Source of the DNA: Tachypleus tridentatus
Lineage: Eukaryota > Arthropoda > Merostomata > Xiphosura > Limulidae
Assembly (NCBI RefSeq): GCF_004210375.1
Contig: NC_134827.1
Coordinates: forward strand, 100,425,285 to 100,489,284
Reading direction: 5' to 3'
Length of the DNA stretch: 64,000 nucleotides
Shown here one piece after another: positions 26,479 to 38,072 of the stretch; positions within the stretch are counted from its first letter, which is position 1; each line of letters starts with the position of its first letter. The position numbers were made by a program, and so were the translations under genes. The notes below the pieces were generated by a model, which was not told the DNA's origin, ran no database searches, and worked only from the letters and a program-made list of their open reading frames with translations.

Positions 26479-26619
26479 GTTTGTTTGTAATTAAGCACAA
26501 AGCAAAAAAAAAAAAAAATGGATGATCTTTGCCCTGCCCACCATGGGTATCGAAACCCGCTTTTTAGCAGTATGAGTCCACAGACATATCGCTGTGCCAC
26601 TGGGAGGTGGGGGGGGGGT
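26479..26619 (-). mobile_element. tRNA-derived SINE (family B) with target-site duplication
   Basis: On the minus strand: a CCTCCCAGTGGCACAGCGAT head, a B-box GGTTTCGATACCC, a GGGCAGGGCAAAGATCATCC body and an A-rich tail ending TGTGCTTAATTACAAACAAA. The 9-bp sequence AAAGAAATG flanks it at 26470-26478 and 26620-26628, a clear target-site duplication. Confidence 0.85.
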
Positions 26620-26908
26620 AAAGAAATGAGAATTAGGTGTTTTTTAATAATATTCACAACATATTGGGCTGGGATGGCCTACTGGTATTTATGAAGGTCT
26701 GAACATTGAATAATAGCTATTTTTCACTTATAATTTGTCTGCGATTTAAATTTTCTTTATTATCTTTTTCCCTTATTTCTATTTAACTGTACCAATGCGA
26801 TCTGGTGGTGTCTTGTAAGTATATTCCCGATAAGGGTGTTATAAAAAAAAGAAAGCTTTAATCACATGGAGGTAAAATGATGTCCCCTCTTGGACTGCTC
26901 CACGTCAG

Positions 26909-29485
26909 TTAAAGACCTGACACCAAACACATCATACGAACCCTATTGTGCTAAAGACCTGTGTTGCACACCAAACACATCATACGAACCCTATTGTGCT
27001 AAAGACCTGTGTTGCACACCAAACACATCATACGAACCCTATTGTGCTAAAGACCTGTGTTGCACACCAAACACATCATACGAACCCTATTGTGCTAAAG
27101 ACCTGTGTTGCACACCAAACACATCATACGAACCCTATTGTGCTAAAGACCTGTGTTGCACACCAAACACATCACACGAACCCTATTGTGCTAAAGACCT
27201 GTGTTGCACACCAAACACATCATACGAACCCTATTGTGCTAAAGACCTGTGTTGCACACCAAACACATCATACGAACCCTATTGTGCTAAAGACCTGTGT
27301 TGCACACCAAACACATCACACGAACCATATTGTGCTAAAGACCTGTGTTGCACACCAAACACATCACACGAACCATATTGTGCTAAAGACCTGTGTTGCA
27401 CACCAAACACATCATACGAACCCTATTGTGCTAAAGACCTGTGTTGCACACCAAACACATCATACGAACCCTATTGTGCTAAAGACCTGTGTTGCACACC
27501 AAACACATCATACGAACCCTATTGTGCTAAAGACCTGTGTTGCACACCAAACACATCATACGAACCCTATTGTGCTAAAGACCTGTGTTGCACACCAAAC
27601 ACATCATACGAACCCTATTGTGCTAAAGACCTGTGTTTGCACACCAAACACATCATACGAACCCTATTGTGCTAAAGACCTGTGTTGCACACCAAACACA
27701 TCATACGAACCCTATTGTGCTAAAGACCTGTGTTGCACACCAAACACATCATACGAACCCTATTGTGTTAAAGACCTGTGTTGCACACCAAACACATCAT
27801 ACGAACCCTATTGTGCTAAAGACCTGTGTTGCACACCAAACACATCATACGAACCCTATTGTGCTAAAGACCTGTGTTGCACACCAAACACATCATACGA
27901 ACCCTATTGTGCTAAAGACCTGTGTTGCACACCAAACACATCACACGAACCATATTGTGCTAAAGACCTGTGTTGCACACCAAACACATCACACGAACCC
28001 TATTGTGCTAAAGACCTGTGTTGCACACCAAACACATCACACGAACCCTATTGTGCTAAAGACCTGTGTTGCACACCAAACACATCATACGAACCCTATT
28101 GTGCTAAAGACCTGTGTTGCACACCAAACACATCATACGAACCCTATTGTGCTAAAGACCTGTGTTGCACACCAAACACATCATACGAACCCTATTGTGC
28201 TAAAGACCTGTGTTGCACACCAAACACATCATACGAACCCTATTGTGCTAAAGACCTGTGTTGCACACCAAACACATCATACGAACCCTATTGTGCTAAA
28301 GACCTGTGTTGCACACCAAACACATCATACGAACCCTATTGTGCTAAAGACCTGTGTTGCACACCAAACACATCATACGAACCCTATTGTGCTAAAGACC
28401 TGTGTTGCACACCAAACACATCATACGAACCCTATTGTGCTAAAGACCTGTGTTGCACACCAAACACATCATACGAACCCTATTGTGCTAAAGACCTGTG
28501 TTGCACACCAAACACATCATACGAACCCTATTGTGCAAAGACCTGTGTTGCACACCAAACACATCATACGAACCCTATTGTGCTAAAGACCTGTGTTGCA
28601 CACCAAACACATCATACGAACCCTATTTGTGCTAAAGACCTGTGTTGCACACCAAACACATCATACGAACCCTATTGTGCTAAAGACCTGTGTTGCACAC
28701 CAAACACATCATACGAACCCTATTGTGCTAAAGACCTGTGTTGCACACCAAACACATCATACGAACCCTATTGTGCTAAAGACCTGTGTTGCACACCAAA
28801 CACATCACACGAACCCTATTGTGCTAAAGACCTGTGTTGCACACCAAACACATCATACGAACCCTATTGTGCTAAAGACCTGTGTTGCACACCAAACACA
28901 TCATACGAACCCTATTGTGCTAAAGACCTGTGTTGCACACCAAACACATCATACGAACCCTATTGTGCTAAAGACCTGTGTTGCACACCAAACACATCAT
29001 ACGAACCCTATTGTGCTAAAAGACCTGTGTTGCACACCAAACACATCATACGAACCCTATTGTGCTAAAGACCTGTGTTGCACACCAAACACATCATACG
29101 AACCCTATTGTGCTAAAAGACCTGTGTTGCACACCAAACACATCATACGAACCCTATTGTGCTAAAGACCTGTGTTGCACACCAAACACATCATACGAAC
29201 CCTATTGTGCTAAAGACCTGTGTTGCACACCAAACACATCATACGAACCCTATTGTGCTAAAGACCTGTGTTGCACACCAAACACATCATACGAACCCTA
29301 TTGTGCTAAAGACCTGTGTTGCACACCAAACACATCATACGAACCCTATTGTGCTAAAGACCTGTGTTGCACACCAAACACATCATACGAACCCTATTGT
29401 GCTAAAGACCTGTGTTGCACACCAAACACATCATACGAACCCTATTGTGCTAAAGACCTGTGTTGCACACCAAACACATCATACG
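26909..29485. repeat. 48-bp minisatellite, ~54 highly homogeneous copies
   Basis: Unit starts TGTGTTGCACACCAAACACA and continues through CATACGAACCCTATTGTGCT to AAAGACC. Copies are almost identical; recurrent variants are CATACG/CACACG and ACCCTAT/ACCATAT. Single-base indels occur near 27635, 28536, 28626, 29010 and 29117. Since 48 is a multiple of 3, two + frames stay open for long stretches, one giving a 16-residue Cys-rich unit (CCTPNTSYEPYCAKDL), the other KTCVAHQTHHTNPIVL. The indels throw each frame into the other, and no start context, splice site or partner domain supports coding. Confidence 0.96.
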
Positions 29486-29662
29486 TTGTGCAGTTCCCCC
29501 TGCTTTTTTTTCATCGTGGATGATTCATCGCTTGCGCGTGTGTGCTTTCATGTTTTAGTTGTTCGTTTTCTCACGAAAAAATATCTGAAGTTATGCACGA
29601 CTTCGATGACTGGTATTTTACCAGTATTCTTGGTAGTGTTATATTGTGAGTTATCTTTTCTA

Positions 29663-29900
29663 GGGGTCCGGCATAGCCTGATAATTTGCAATCTGCAGGT
29701 CACGAGTTCAAGTGTCATTGATAAATGTACTTGCTCTTTAAACTGTGGAGGATTTATAAATTCATGACCAATTCAACGTTCCCTTAGTAACAGAGTAGCC
29801 AAAGAGTTGAAGGTGGGATGTGTTGAGTAGCTGATCTAATCTATCACTGTTAAATTAAGGGTAGTTAGGGCAGATAACACAGGCAGTATTAGTCATACAG
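29663..29900 (+). mobile_element. Degenerate SINE remnant (family A)
   Basis: Begins GGTCCGGCATAGCCTGATAA, has CACGAGTTCAAGTGTC at the B-box position and later CAGAGTAGCCAAAGAGTTGA, then AAATTAAGGGTAGTTAGGGC, all matching the order of the family A SINE. It is diverged and its middle is rearranged. Confidence 0.55.
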
Positions 29901-29989
29901 GTTCACCATTGTCAACGATTTGGACACGTGTCTTGTCTGGCTACACTTAGTTGTGGTGGGGGTCACCATCTAATTCAATGTTCTAGATA

Positions 29990-30185
29990 TAAAACACAAC
30001 AAAAAAGGTTGTAACTGTGGTGAAACCCACACAGCCAATTACAACTGTTGCGAAGAAATGCAAGCTAATTAAACAACGAATATTTGAAGTTAAAAACCCA
30101 ATAATAAAATCTAAAGAAATAACAAGTGACCATAACAACAAACTAAATCTAAACAACACGAAAAAAAACATAGAAGATAACAGAA
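29990..30185 (+). mobile_element. LINE ORF1 remnant with CCHC zinc-knuckle
   Basis: Starting at 30010 the + strand reads CNCGETHTANYNCCEEM, the C-x2-C-x4-H-x5-C-like zinc knuckle typical of the gag-like ORF1 of arthropod non-LTR elements (the spacing is slightly altered). The frame stops soon after, and a neighbouring frame continues with a Lys/Asn-rich stretch. It is probably part of the same element as the RT fragment at 30600-31446, split by two SINE insertions. Confidence 0.45.
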
Positions 30186-30410
30186 TGTGTTCGAATCCCC
30201 GTCACACCAAACATGCTTGCCCTTTCAGCAGTGGGAGCGTTATAATGTTACGATCAATCCCACTATTCGTTAGTAAAAGAGTAGCCCAAGAGTTGGCGGT
30301 GGATGGTGATGACTAGTTTCCTCCTTCTATTCTAACATTCCTAAATTAGGGGTGGCTAGCGCAAATAGTCCTCGTGTAGCTTTGCGCGGAATTCAAAAAC
30401 AAACAAACAG
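30186..30410 (+). mobile_element. SINE (family A), 5' truncated
   Basis: Starts within the tRNA-like head at GTGTTCGAATCCCCGTCACA, then carries the body (GCGTTATAATGTTACGATCA, AAGAGTAGCCCAAGAGTTGG) and the 3' end AGCTTTGCGCGGAATTC followed by a CAAACAAACA tail. Confidence 0.85.
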
Positions 30411-30465
30411 TATTGACGTACAAACACTTAACAATAAACCACACACACAACTACTAAACATGAGC

Positions 30466-30590
30466 TCTTCATGAGTGGCACAGTGGTATATCTCTGGACT
30501 AACCCTGCTAAGAAACCGGGTTTCGATACCCGTGTTGGGCACAGCACAAATAGTCTATTGTGTAGTTTTGTGCTTAATTCCAAACTTATT
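30466..30590 (+). mobile_element. tRNA-derived SINE (family B)
   Basis: Head TGAGTGGCACAGTGGTATAT, B-box GGGTTTCGATACCCG, body GTTGGGCACAGCACAAATAG and tail GTAGTTTTGTGCTTAATTCC. Same family as the minus-strand copies at 26479-26619 and 42790-42899. Confidence 0.82.
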
Positions 30591-30599
30591 AATCATGAT

Positions 30600-31446
30600 A
30601 TAAAATACGGTGCCAGCTTCGGTGACAACACACACAAAACAGAAACCCAACGTTTAAGAGACACATCACTGCTGTAAGAAATAAAATAAGAAAGAAAGTG
30701 AAACTTTTAAAACATGAACAATGGAACAATTCTCGTTCAAAACTAAGAGATAAAACAGAACCGAAACAATTCTGGACCAATCTGAAACGATTCACAAAGG
30801 GGGGAAAAGCAACACGAATAATATCCACCACTAGAAATCAACACCACAGAAGCGCTTACAAACAAAGATAAAACGGAAGCGTTCAAACAACAATCACAGA
30901 ACACATTTAGAACCAGACATGAATACTCACTTCTATAACGTACTAAGTCAGATTCTAATACAAAAATGTACAAACCATCTTTCTTAATAAATATAAATAA
31001 CGAACTGCGAAACAAATAACGACAATACAACAGAAAACATGACTCAAGACATAACAGTAACAGAAGTTCAACAAAGCTCCAGCAGAAGATGGCATACAAT
31101 CCATCCTCCTTAAAACTGGTACAAAGAAACTGCTTGAATACCTAATAGTACTGTTTAATCTATAACTTAAATCAAGATACATCTCAGTATCTTGAGAGCA
31201 AGCGAATGTTTTAATGTTCCATAGCTAGCCAGTTAACCAAAAAGTCACGTTCCAATCAGCTTGACCAGAAGAATAAGGAAGATATTAGAACGAATGATCA
31301 GTAACAGACTCTTCATCTTTTTGGTAACAACATCAAAATTACCCAAGATACAAAATGGAGTCAGTAAGCTCAAACCGACAAGTGGTATTTAGTCAGATTC
31401 ATAGGATCAATAGTAAACAGTTTTAACAGAGTTCAATGCGCTGTTA
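30600..31446 (+). mobile_element. Decayed LINE ORF2 (reverse transcriptase) fragment
   Basis: Across several frames the + strand yields fragments in the order expected of a non-LTR RT: a Lys-rich segment with WTN/WKRF-like residues, KAPAEDGIQSI and LLKTGTKKLLEYLIVLFNL (thumb/fingers entry), NVLMFH, then ILERMISNRLF, QNGVSKLKPTS, YLVRFIGSIVN and FNRVQCAVIYDTV, leading into motif A. Frameshifts and stops are many, so it is dead. It ends exactly where the 42-bp array starts. Confidence 0.65.
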
Positions 31447-33125
31447 TATACGATACTGTATGATATAACAGTCTGAGGTTCCGTCATGTCACGGATACTG
31501 TATGATGTAACAGTCTGAGGTTATGTCATGTCACAGATACTGTATGATGTAACAATCTCACGTTCTGTCATGTCACAGATACTGTATGATGTAACAGTCT
31601 GAGGTTCTTTTATGTCACAGATACTGTATGATGTAACAGTCTGACGTTCTGTCATGTCACAGGTACTGTATGATGTAACAGTCTGACGTTCTGTCATGTC
31701 ACAGATACTGTATGATGTAACAGTCTGAGGTTCTTTTATGTCAGAGATACTGTATGATATAACAGTCTGAGGTTATGTCATGTCACAGATACTGTATGAT
31801 GTAACAGTCTGACGTTCTGTCATGTCACAGGTACTGTATGATATAACAGTCTGAGGTTCTTTCATGTCACAGATACTGTATGATGTAACAGTCTGACGTT
31901 CTGTCATGTCACAGATACTGTATGATGTAACAGTCTGACGTTCTGTCATGTCACAGATACTGTATGATGTAACAGTCTGAGGTTCTTTTATGTCAGAGAT
32001 ACTGTATGATATAACAGTCTGAGGTTATGTCATGTCACAGATACTGTATGATGTAACAGTCTGACGTTCTGTCATGTCACAGATACTGTATGATGTAACA
32101 GTCTGACGTTCTGTCATGTCACAGATACTGTATGATGTAACAGTCTGAGGTTCTTTTATGTCAGAGATACTGTATGATATAATAGTCTGAGGTTATGTCA
32201 TGTCACAGATACTGTATGATGTAACAGTCTGACGTTCTGTCATGTCACAGATACTGTATGATGTAACAGTCTGAGGTTCTCTTATGTCAGAGATACTGTA
32301 TGATGTAACAGTCTGAGGTTCTTTTATGTCACAGATACTGTATGATGTAACAGTCTGACGTTCTGTCATGTCACAGATACTGTATGATGTAACAGTCTGA
32401 CGTTCTGTCATGTCACAGATACTGTATGATGTAACAGTCTGAGGTTCTTTTATGTCAGAGATACTGTATGATATAACAGTCTGAGGTTATGTCATGTCAC
32501 AGATACTGTATGATGTAACAGTCTGACGTTCTGTCATGTCACAGATACTGTATGATGTAACAGTCTGAGGTTATGTCATGTCACAGATACTGTATGATGT
32601 AACAGTCTGAGGTTCTGTCATGTCACAGATACTGTATGATGTAACAGTCTGAGGTTCTTTTATGTCAGAGATACTGTATGATATAATAGTCTGAGGTTCT
32701 TTTATGTCACAGATACTGTATGATGTAACAGTCTGACGTTCTGTCATGTCACAGATACTGTATGATGTAACAGTCTGACGTTCTGTCATGTCACAGATAC
32801 TGTATGATGTAACAGTCTGACGTTCTGTCATGTCACAGATACTGTATGATGTAACAGTCTGAGGTTCTTTTATGTCAGAGATACTGTATGATATAACAGT
32901 CTGAGGTTATGTCATGTCACAGATACTGTATGATGTAACAGTCTGAGGTTCTGTCATGTCACAGATACTGTATGATGTAACAGTCTGAGGTTATGTCATG
33001 TCACAGATACTGTATGATGTAACAATCTGACGTTCTGTCATGTCAGAGACTTTATGTGATATAACAGTCTGAGGTTCTTTTATGTCAGAGGTGATGTATG
33101 ATATGACAGTCTCAAGTTGTGCCAT
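31447..33125. repeat. 42-bp minisatellite with higher-order structure, ~40 copies
   Basis: Unit starts GATACTGTATGATGTAACAG and continues TCTGACGTTCTGTCATGTCACA. Three main variants recur: A (GACGTTCTGTCATGTCACAG), B (GAGGTTCTTTTATGTCAGAG) and C (GAGGTTATGTCATGTCACAG, with ATATAACAG upstream). They repeat in the order A-A-B-C over 31663-32210 and again at 32335-32500, a 168-bp higher-order period. The array is contiguous with the LINE RT fragment on its left. Confidence 0.95.
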
Positions 33126-33559
33126 GTCAAACCTAAAACTGCTGTCCAGTTTTTTTCTAAACATGTAAGAGAAGTTAGCCCTAATTTATTCATCACGTAC
33201 ATTAACAACATGCATCTAAATTATGTATATTTTGGTGAAGTGTTCCAACCTTGTTTCATAAAGCCACAAGCATACAACCTTAATTAAATAGTATAGTCAA
33301 ATACTAAAAAAAATATCGTATTACTATCAATGTATCAAAGATTTGATTACTTCTTTTCCCAAGAAATATAGAACACATAAAAACCACTAGAACTGTATGT
33401 GAATGGGACACACCTTCAAACTAACACATCAACGAACTTCCTTGAAATGACGTACAACACAATATTAACATCTCTTAAACACTAAAACAATATGAAAACT
33501 AAAGTTTGGAAAACATGAAATATAAAAAAAATCCAACATCAACAAAGTGGTGCAACATG
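33126..33559. other. Spacer between two arrays, no feature seen
   Basis: AT-rich unique-looking DNA with no motif or frame that I can support. Confidence 0.6.
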
Positions 33560-34800
33560 TGATATACTACTACATAGTTCACTATATAAACACTTACTGA
33601 TATACTACTACATAGTTCACTATATAAACACTAACTGATGTACTACTACATAGTTCACTATATAAACACTAACTGATATACTACTACATAGTTCACTATA
33701 TAAACACTAACTGATATACTACTACAAAGTTCACTATATAAACACTAACTGATATACTACTACAAAGTTCACTATAGAAACACTAACTGATATACTACTA
33801 CAAAGTTCACTATATAAACACTAACTGATATACTACTACAAAGTTCACTATATAAACACTAACTGATATACTACTACATAGTTCACTATATAAACACTAA
33901 CTGATATACTACTACAAAGTTCACTATATAAACACTAACTGATATACTACTACAAAGTTCACTATATAAACACTAACTGATATACTACTACATAGTTCAC
34001 TATATAAACACTTACTGATATACTACTACATAGTTCACTATATAAACACTAACTGATGTACTACTACATAGTTCACTATATAAACACTAACTGATGTACT
34101 ACTACATAGTTCACTATATAAACACTAACTGATATACTACTACATAGTTCACTATATAAACACTAACTGATATACTACTACAAAGTTCACTATATAAACA
34201 CTAACTGATATACTACTACAAAGTTCACTATAGAAACACTAACTGATATACTACTACAAAGTTCACTATATAAACACTAACTGATATACTACTACATAGT
34301 TCACTATATAAACACTAACTGATATACTACTACATAGTTCACTATAGAAACACTAACTGATATACTACTACATGGTTCACTACAGAAACACTAACTGATA
34401 TACTACTACAAAGTTCACTATATAAACACCAACTGATATACTACTACAAAGTTCACTATAGAAACACTAACTGATATACTACTACATAGTTCACTATATA
34501 AACACTAACTGATATACTACTACATAGTTCACTATATAAACACTAACTGGTGTATTACTACATAGTATGCTATATAAACACTAACTGATGTACTACTACA
34601 TAGTTCACTATATAAACACTAACTGATGTATTACTACATAGTTCACTATATAAACACTAAATGATGTACTACTACATAGTTCACTATATAAACACTAACT
34701 GACATACTACTACATAGTTCACTATATAAACACTAACTGATGTATTACTACATAGTTCACTATATAAACACTAACTGATGTATTACTACATAGTATACTA
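33560..34800. repeat. 38-bp minisatellite, ~32 copies
   Basis: Unit is GTTCACTATATAAACACTAA followed by CTGATATACTACTACATA. Variable positions are CATAG/CAAAG, GATATA/GATGTA and CTATATA/CTATAGA. The marker CACTTACTGA occurs at 33591 and 34009, 418 bp (11 units) apart, and the neighbouring variants match, showing a block duplication. Confidence 0.95.
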
Positions 34801-35325
34801 TTGTACTCTGTGTGAACTAGACATGAATATAAATAGTGTTGAGTACTTCTCCATTAACAATTTCATAATAAATAAAAATAAATTAATGCCACATAATACC
34901 AGAGACAGATATCAAAATAATATAAATGTATTGTGATAGTATTAAGAATGGTTATACATGTGGATGTTCTGGTTATAAATTTAAGAAATGTAACTGGAAC
35001 CGTTCGCGTAGAGTAGAATGTAACACCTTCTCGTAAAGTAAAAATGTGTTTACCAATTTATTAATAATATAATTACATTAACTGATAGGAGCCACAGTAA
35101 AAATGTGAAGTTGCTTTATAAACTGTGGCCCTTTTTTGGTAATTAAATCCATATTGGACATGAAGTGTGGTAGTGAGGAAGAGATTAAATGTGGACCTGA
35201 CCCTCCCATGTCCACAAGATTGGTACCTGGAACAACAGCGTCTCTGAAACTACAGGGGGTCAAAGAACAGAGAAAATTAAAGACTCGTTTAAATGAGGTC
35301 ACTGTCTCGAAGGGAATAACTAAAA
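34801..35325. other. Spacer after the 38-bp array, no gene seen
   Basis: AT-rich sequence up to the next SINE. Overlapping frames around 35080-35400 run into the SINE and are not supported as coding. Confidence 0.55.
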
Positions 35326-35600
35326 GGCCCGGCATGGCTAGGTGGGTTAAGGCGTGCGACTCGTAATCTGAGGGTCGCGGGTTCGAATCCCCGTCACACG
35401 AAACATGCTCGTCCATTCAGCCGTGGGGGCGCTATAATGTTACGATCAATCCCACTATTCATTGGCAAAAGAGTAGCCCAAGAGTTGGAGGTAGGTGGTG
35501 ATGATTAGCTGTCCTCCCTTTAGCCTTACGGTACTAAATGAGGGATGGCTAGCGCAGATAGCCCTTGTGTCACCTTGTGCGAAATTGTAAAACAAACATT
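35326..35600 (+). mobile_element. tRNA-derived SINE (family A), full length
   Basis: Head GGCCCGGCATGGCTAGGTGG, then GGCGTGCGACTCGTAATCTG and the B-box GGGTTCGAATCCCC. The body has GTGGGGGCGCTATAATGTTA and AAGAGTAGCCCAAGAGTTGG, and the tail reads TGCGAAATTGTAAAACAAAC. The tRNA-like head would provide an internal pol III promoter. It is moderately diverged from the youngest copies. Confidence 0.9.
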
Positions 35601-36655
35601 AACTTATGTTCCAACCAGTCGAAATATTCAATTTTTTTATATTAAAACTAGTTTCTTTACATTGTTAATTATTTAAATTCTAATATAAACAATGTTCCAA
35701 CATGTGCTTTTATTATAATAGTGTCGTGAGCACTTGGGTGTTTACGTATATTTACGAGACGCCAAACACTTCCTTTTTTGGAGATCTTGGTCTAGATTTT
35801 CAACACCCTGTTAGGTAGGTTCACAACCTGTTTTTAAGGTGTAATTGGGATACAAGTTTGTTGCGTGGCTATTTTCTATTGACCTACTAATGTGGCAGTG
35901 GCTTGTCTTTTGGTTATTTTAACGTATCAAATCTATACAGTGATGGCCAACACACATTAACGGTTTTGTTATCGAATTAGTTTGTATTTTTACATTTTAC
36001 TGGAATTGTTTCATAAACTGTGAAAATAATAATAAGCAAAATAGAATAAGAAACCGTTAATTTAAAAGTAATAATTAAAAATAAAACTGCCATGATATCA
36101 ATCTGTTGAAATTATCAATAATTTCATTAAATATTAATCCTCTAAGTTGTGAATTACCTTCAGTTGAAATCAAACTGTAATCCAATCAGTCTACGCACGT
36201 TTGTACAAGAGAGTTTTATCTGAATTTTGGTTCTAGCATAAATTCATGTAACCTTTGTGCCTTTATATGGATGAAGTGTAGGCTGATAAAGTTTCTAAAT
36301 ACGGACGGACACACATGAACTTCCACATGTTTCTCTTGATTTGGTTTATATGGAAATAACTGGATCAAACTCAACTGTTATGTTTTCAGTTAAAATTGTA
36401 TTAATAAATAATAATGCATTTTTTTTATGATGACCACGAGATAATATTAAATGGTTAATTACTTTGTAATCATCGTTTAATTAAAAACTTTCGATCCTAC
36501 CCAGCACAACAAGCTTCGAGTTGTCACACTACACGTTTTCTTGGTGTCGATTTTGTGGACATCTGAAAGCAAATTAAACCTATGTAACTAGTTGCTATTA
36601 AACTTCGTTACATACAGAAAACAACTTATTTTTATATGACACTAGTCATTTCGTT

Positions 36656-36928
36656 TTATTGTAGTAAATCAAAGATAAGTGCCTCTTCTGTGTGCAAATA
36701 GACAGCGATCTTTTTCCACTGGGGTGTCAGATGATGCCTTGAGGCTACCATCTTCTTTATTTTTCGATGGCAGTGCCCAACAGACACGGGTTTTGGCACG
36801 CAACATAAAAACAATATAGGTATTATTTCGTGTTTATAATGACATGCTTTCTCAGTCTGGAACAGTTCTTCACAGGTATTTCTGAGATCCTGTGTCTCAA
36901 AAATAGGCACAATCTTCAATGAATTCAT
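36656..36928 (-). other. Unrecognised 90-codon open frame
   Basis: An intact minus-strand frame beginning MNSLKIVPIFETQDL and ending EALIFDLLQ. I do not recognise it. There is no signal peptide, repeat or known motif; two Cys and two His occur in CCVPKPVSVGHCH. It could be a short gene, an exon remnant or chance in an intergenic stretch. Confidence 0.15.
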
Positions 36929-36998
36929 TCATTTTGATTGAATTGTACATCATGCATCAATAACATTATTATACCATGTACCTCTTAGCTTGAGTTCG

Positions 36999-37197
36999 GT
37001 CTGTAATTTAAAAGTGTAAGACTAGAGGGAAGGCAGCTAGTCATCACACTCACCGTCAACTCTTGGGCTACTCTTTTGTTAACGAATAGTTATAACGCTC
37101 CCACGGCTGAAATGGCGAACATGTTTGGTGTGATGGGGGATTCGAACCCGCGATCCTCGGATTACGAGTACAGCGCCCTAACCACATAGTCATTCCT
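36999..37197 (-). mobile_element. SINE (family A), internally deleted
   Basis: On the minus strand it runs from a diverged head (GGTTAGGGCGCTGTACTCGT, B-box GGGTTCGAATCCCCC) through GCTCCCACGG complement and TAGCCCAAGAGTTGACGGTG to TCTTACACTTTTAAATTA. The GTGACGGTCAATCCC part of the body is deleted and the 3' tail is missing. Confidence 0.8.
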
Positions 37198-37632
37198 TGT
37201 AAATTATTTTGGAAATAATATTAACAGAAGATCTGTTCTTGCAACCTCTAATTATGAGTTATTAATCTAGAAAAAAGAGAGCTACTCAACAGCATATCCG
37301 TGAACTGTTTGACAAGAGCTAAAATACAGCAAAAACTACATAACTTTACAAAACTGTTCCATTACATCTTAGTCTTATTATCTCACTGTTGTTTGTTAAC
37401 GTCCCACTGCACTAATTGTGTATGCTATTATGTAGAGATGACGCAAGTCCCATCCTTAGTGTCTTGTTTGCATTGTTTTTGAATGATTGATATCAGCCAT
37501 CCTTACGTTTACTTCATTTGTTTTAAAGTCTTAGTTATGTTGACATATTCCTATAATATGTTCATTTTAAACGTACAGATGAAATAATACAATGATTGTG
37601 CTATACATCTAATTCTGACAGTAGTGGTTATG

Positions 37633-37910
37633 GGCCCGGCATGGCCAAGCGTGTTAAGGCGTGCGACTCGTAATCTGAGGGTCGCGGGTTCGCATCCCCG
37701 TCGCGCCGAACATGCTCGCCCTTTCAGCCGTGGGGGCGTTATAATGTGACGGTCAATCCCACTATTCGTTGGTAAAAGAGTAGCCCAAGAGTTGGCGGTG
37801 GGTAGTGATGACTAGCTGCCTTCCCTCTAGTCTTACACTGCTGTATTAGGGACGGCTAGCACAGATAGCCCTCGAGTAGCTTTGTGCGAAATTCAAAAAC
37901 AAACAAACAA
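37633..37910 (+). mobile_element. Young full-length SINE (family A) with perfect TSD
   Basis: Complete element from GGCCCGGCATGGCCAAGCGT to a CAAACAAACAA tail. An 11-bp target-site duplication, GTAGTGGTTAT, flanks it perfectly at 37621-37631 and 37911-37921. It is the best reference copy of the family in the window. Confidence 0.96.
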
Positions 37911-38072
37911 GTAGTGGTTATTTACAGGAAAACAAGGTAATTATTCGACAGACATGATAAACATACTGTGTTTGATTGTTCCTTTTTACCATTTGTTGTG
38001 GTATCTTTTGAAACTATTTGATATCAAGTATTGGTTCAATTGAGTGACATTTAAATGTTAAATTCCCACTTT

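Larger units (their letters stand above)
21886..26908. other. Intergenic stretch between QSOX and the 48-bp array
   Basis: About 5 kb, AT-rich, with no recognisable gene on either strand. Open frames up to about 100 codons occur but show no conserved motif, splice frame or codon bias. It includes one degenerate SINE (24148-24325) and one SINE of family B (26479-26619). Confidence 0.6.

Noticed and set aside
26909-29485. CRISPR-like array
   Set aside because: Units are contiguous without unique spacers, and this is a eukaryotic genome.
26890-29767. Open frames of up to 706 codons with Cys-rich 16-residue repeats
   Set aside because: Frames follow the 48-bp period, switch at single-base indels, and have no supported start, splice site or second domain.
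32193-32831. Minus-strand frames with a 14-residue TERQTVTSYSICDM-like repeat
   Set aside because: Produced by the 42-bp array, which appears to derive from a dead LINE on the opposite strand.
37633-37720. A tRNA gene suggested by the A-box and B-box-like sequence
   Set aside because: The segment is the tRNA-derived head of a repeated SINE with a fixed body and target-site duplications. The same applies to the heads at 35326, 38271 and 8371.
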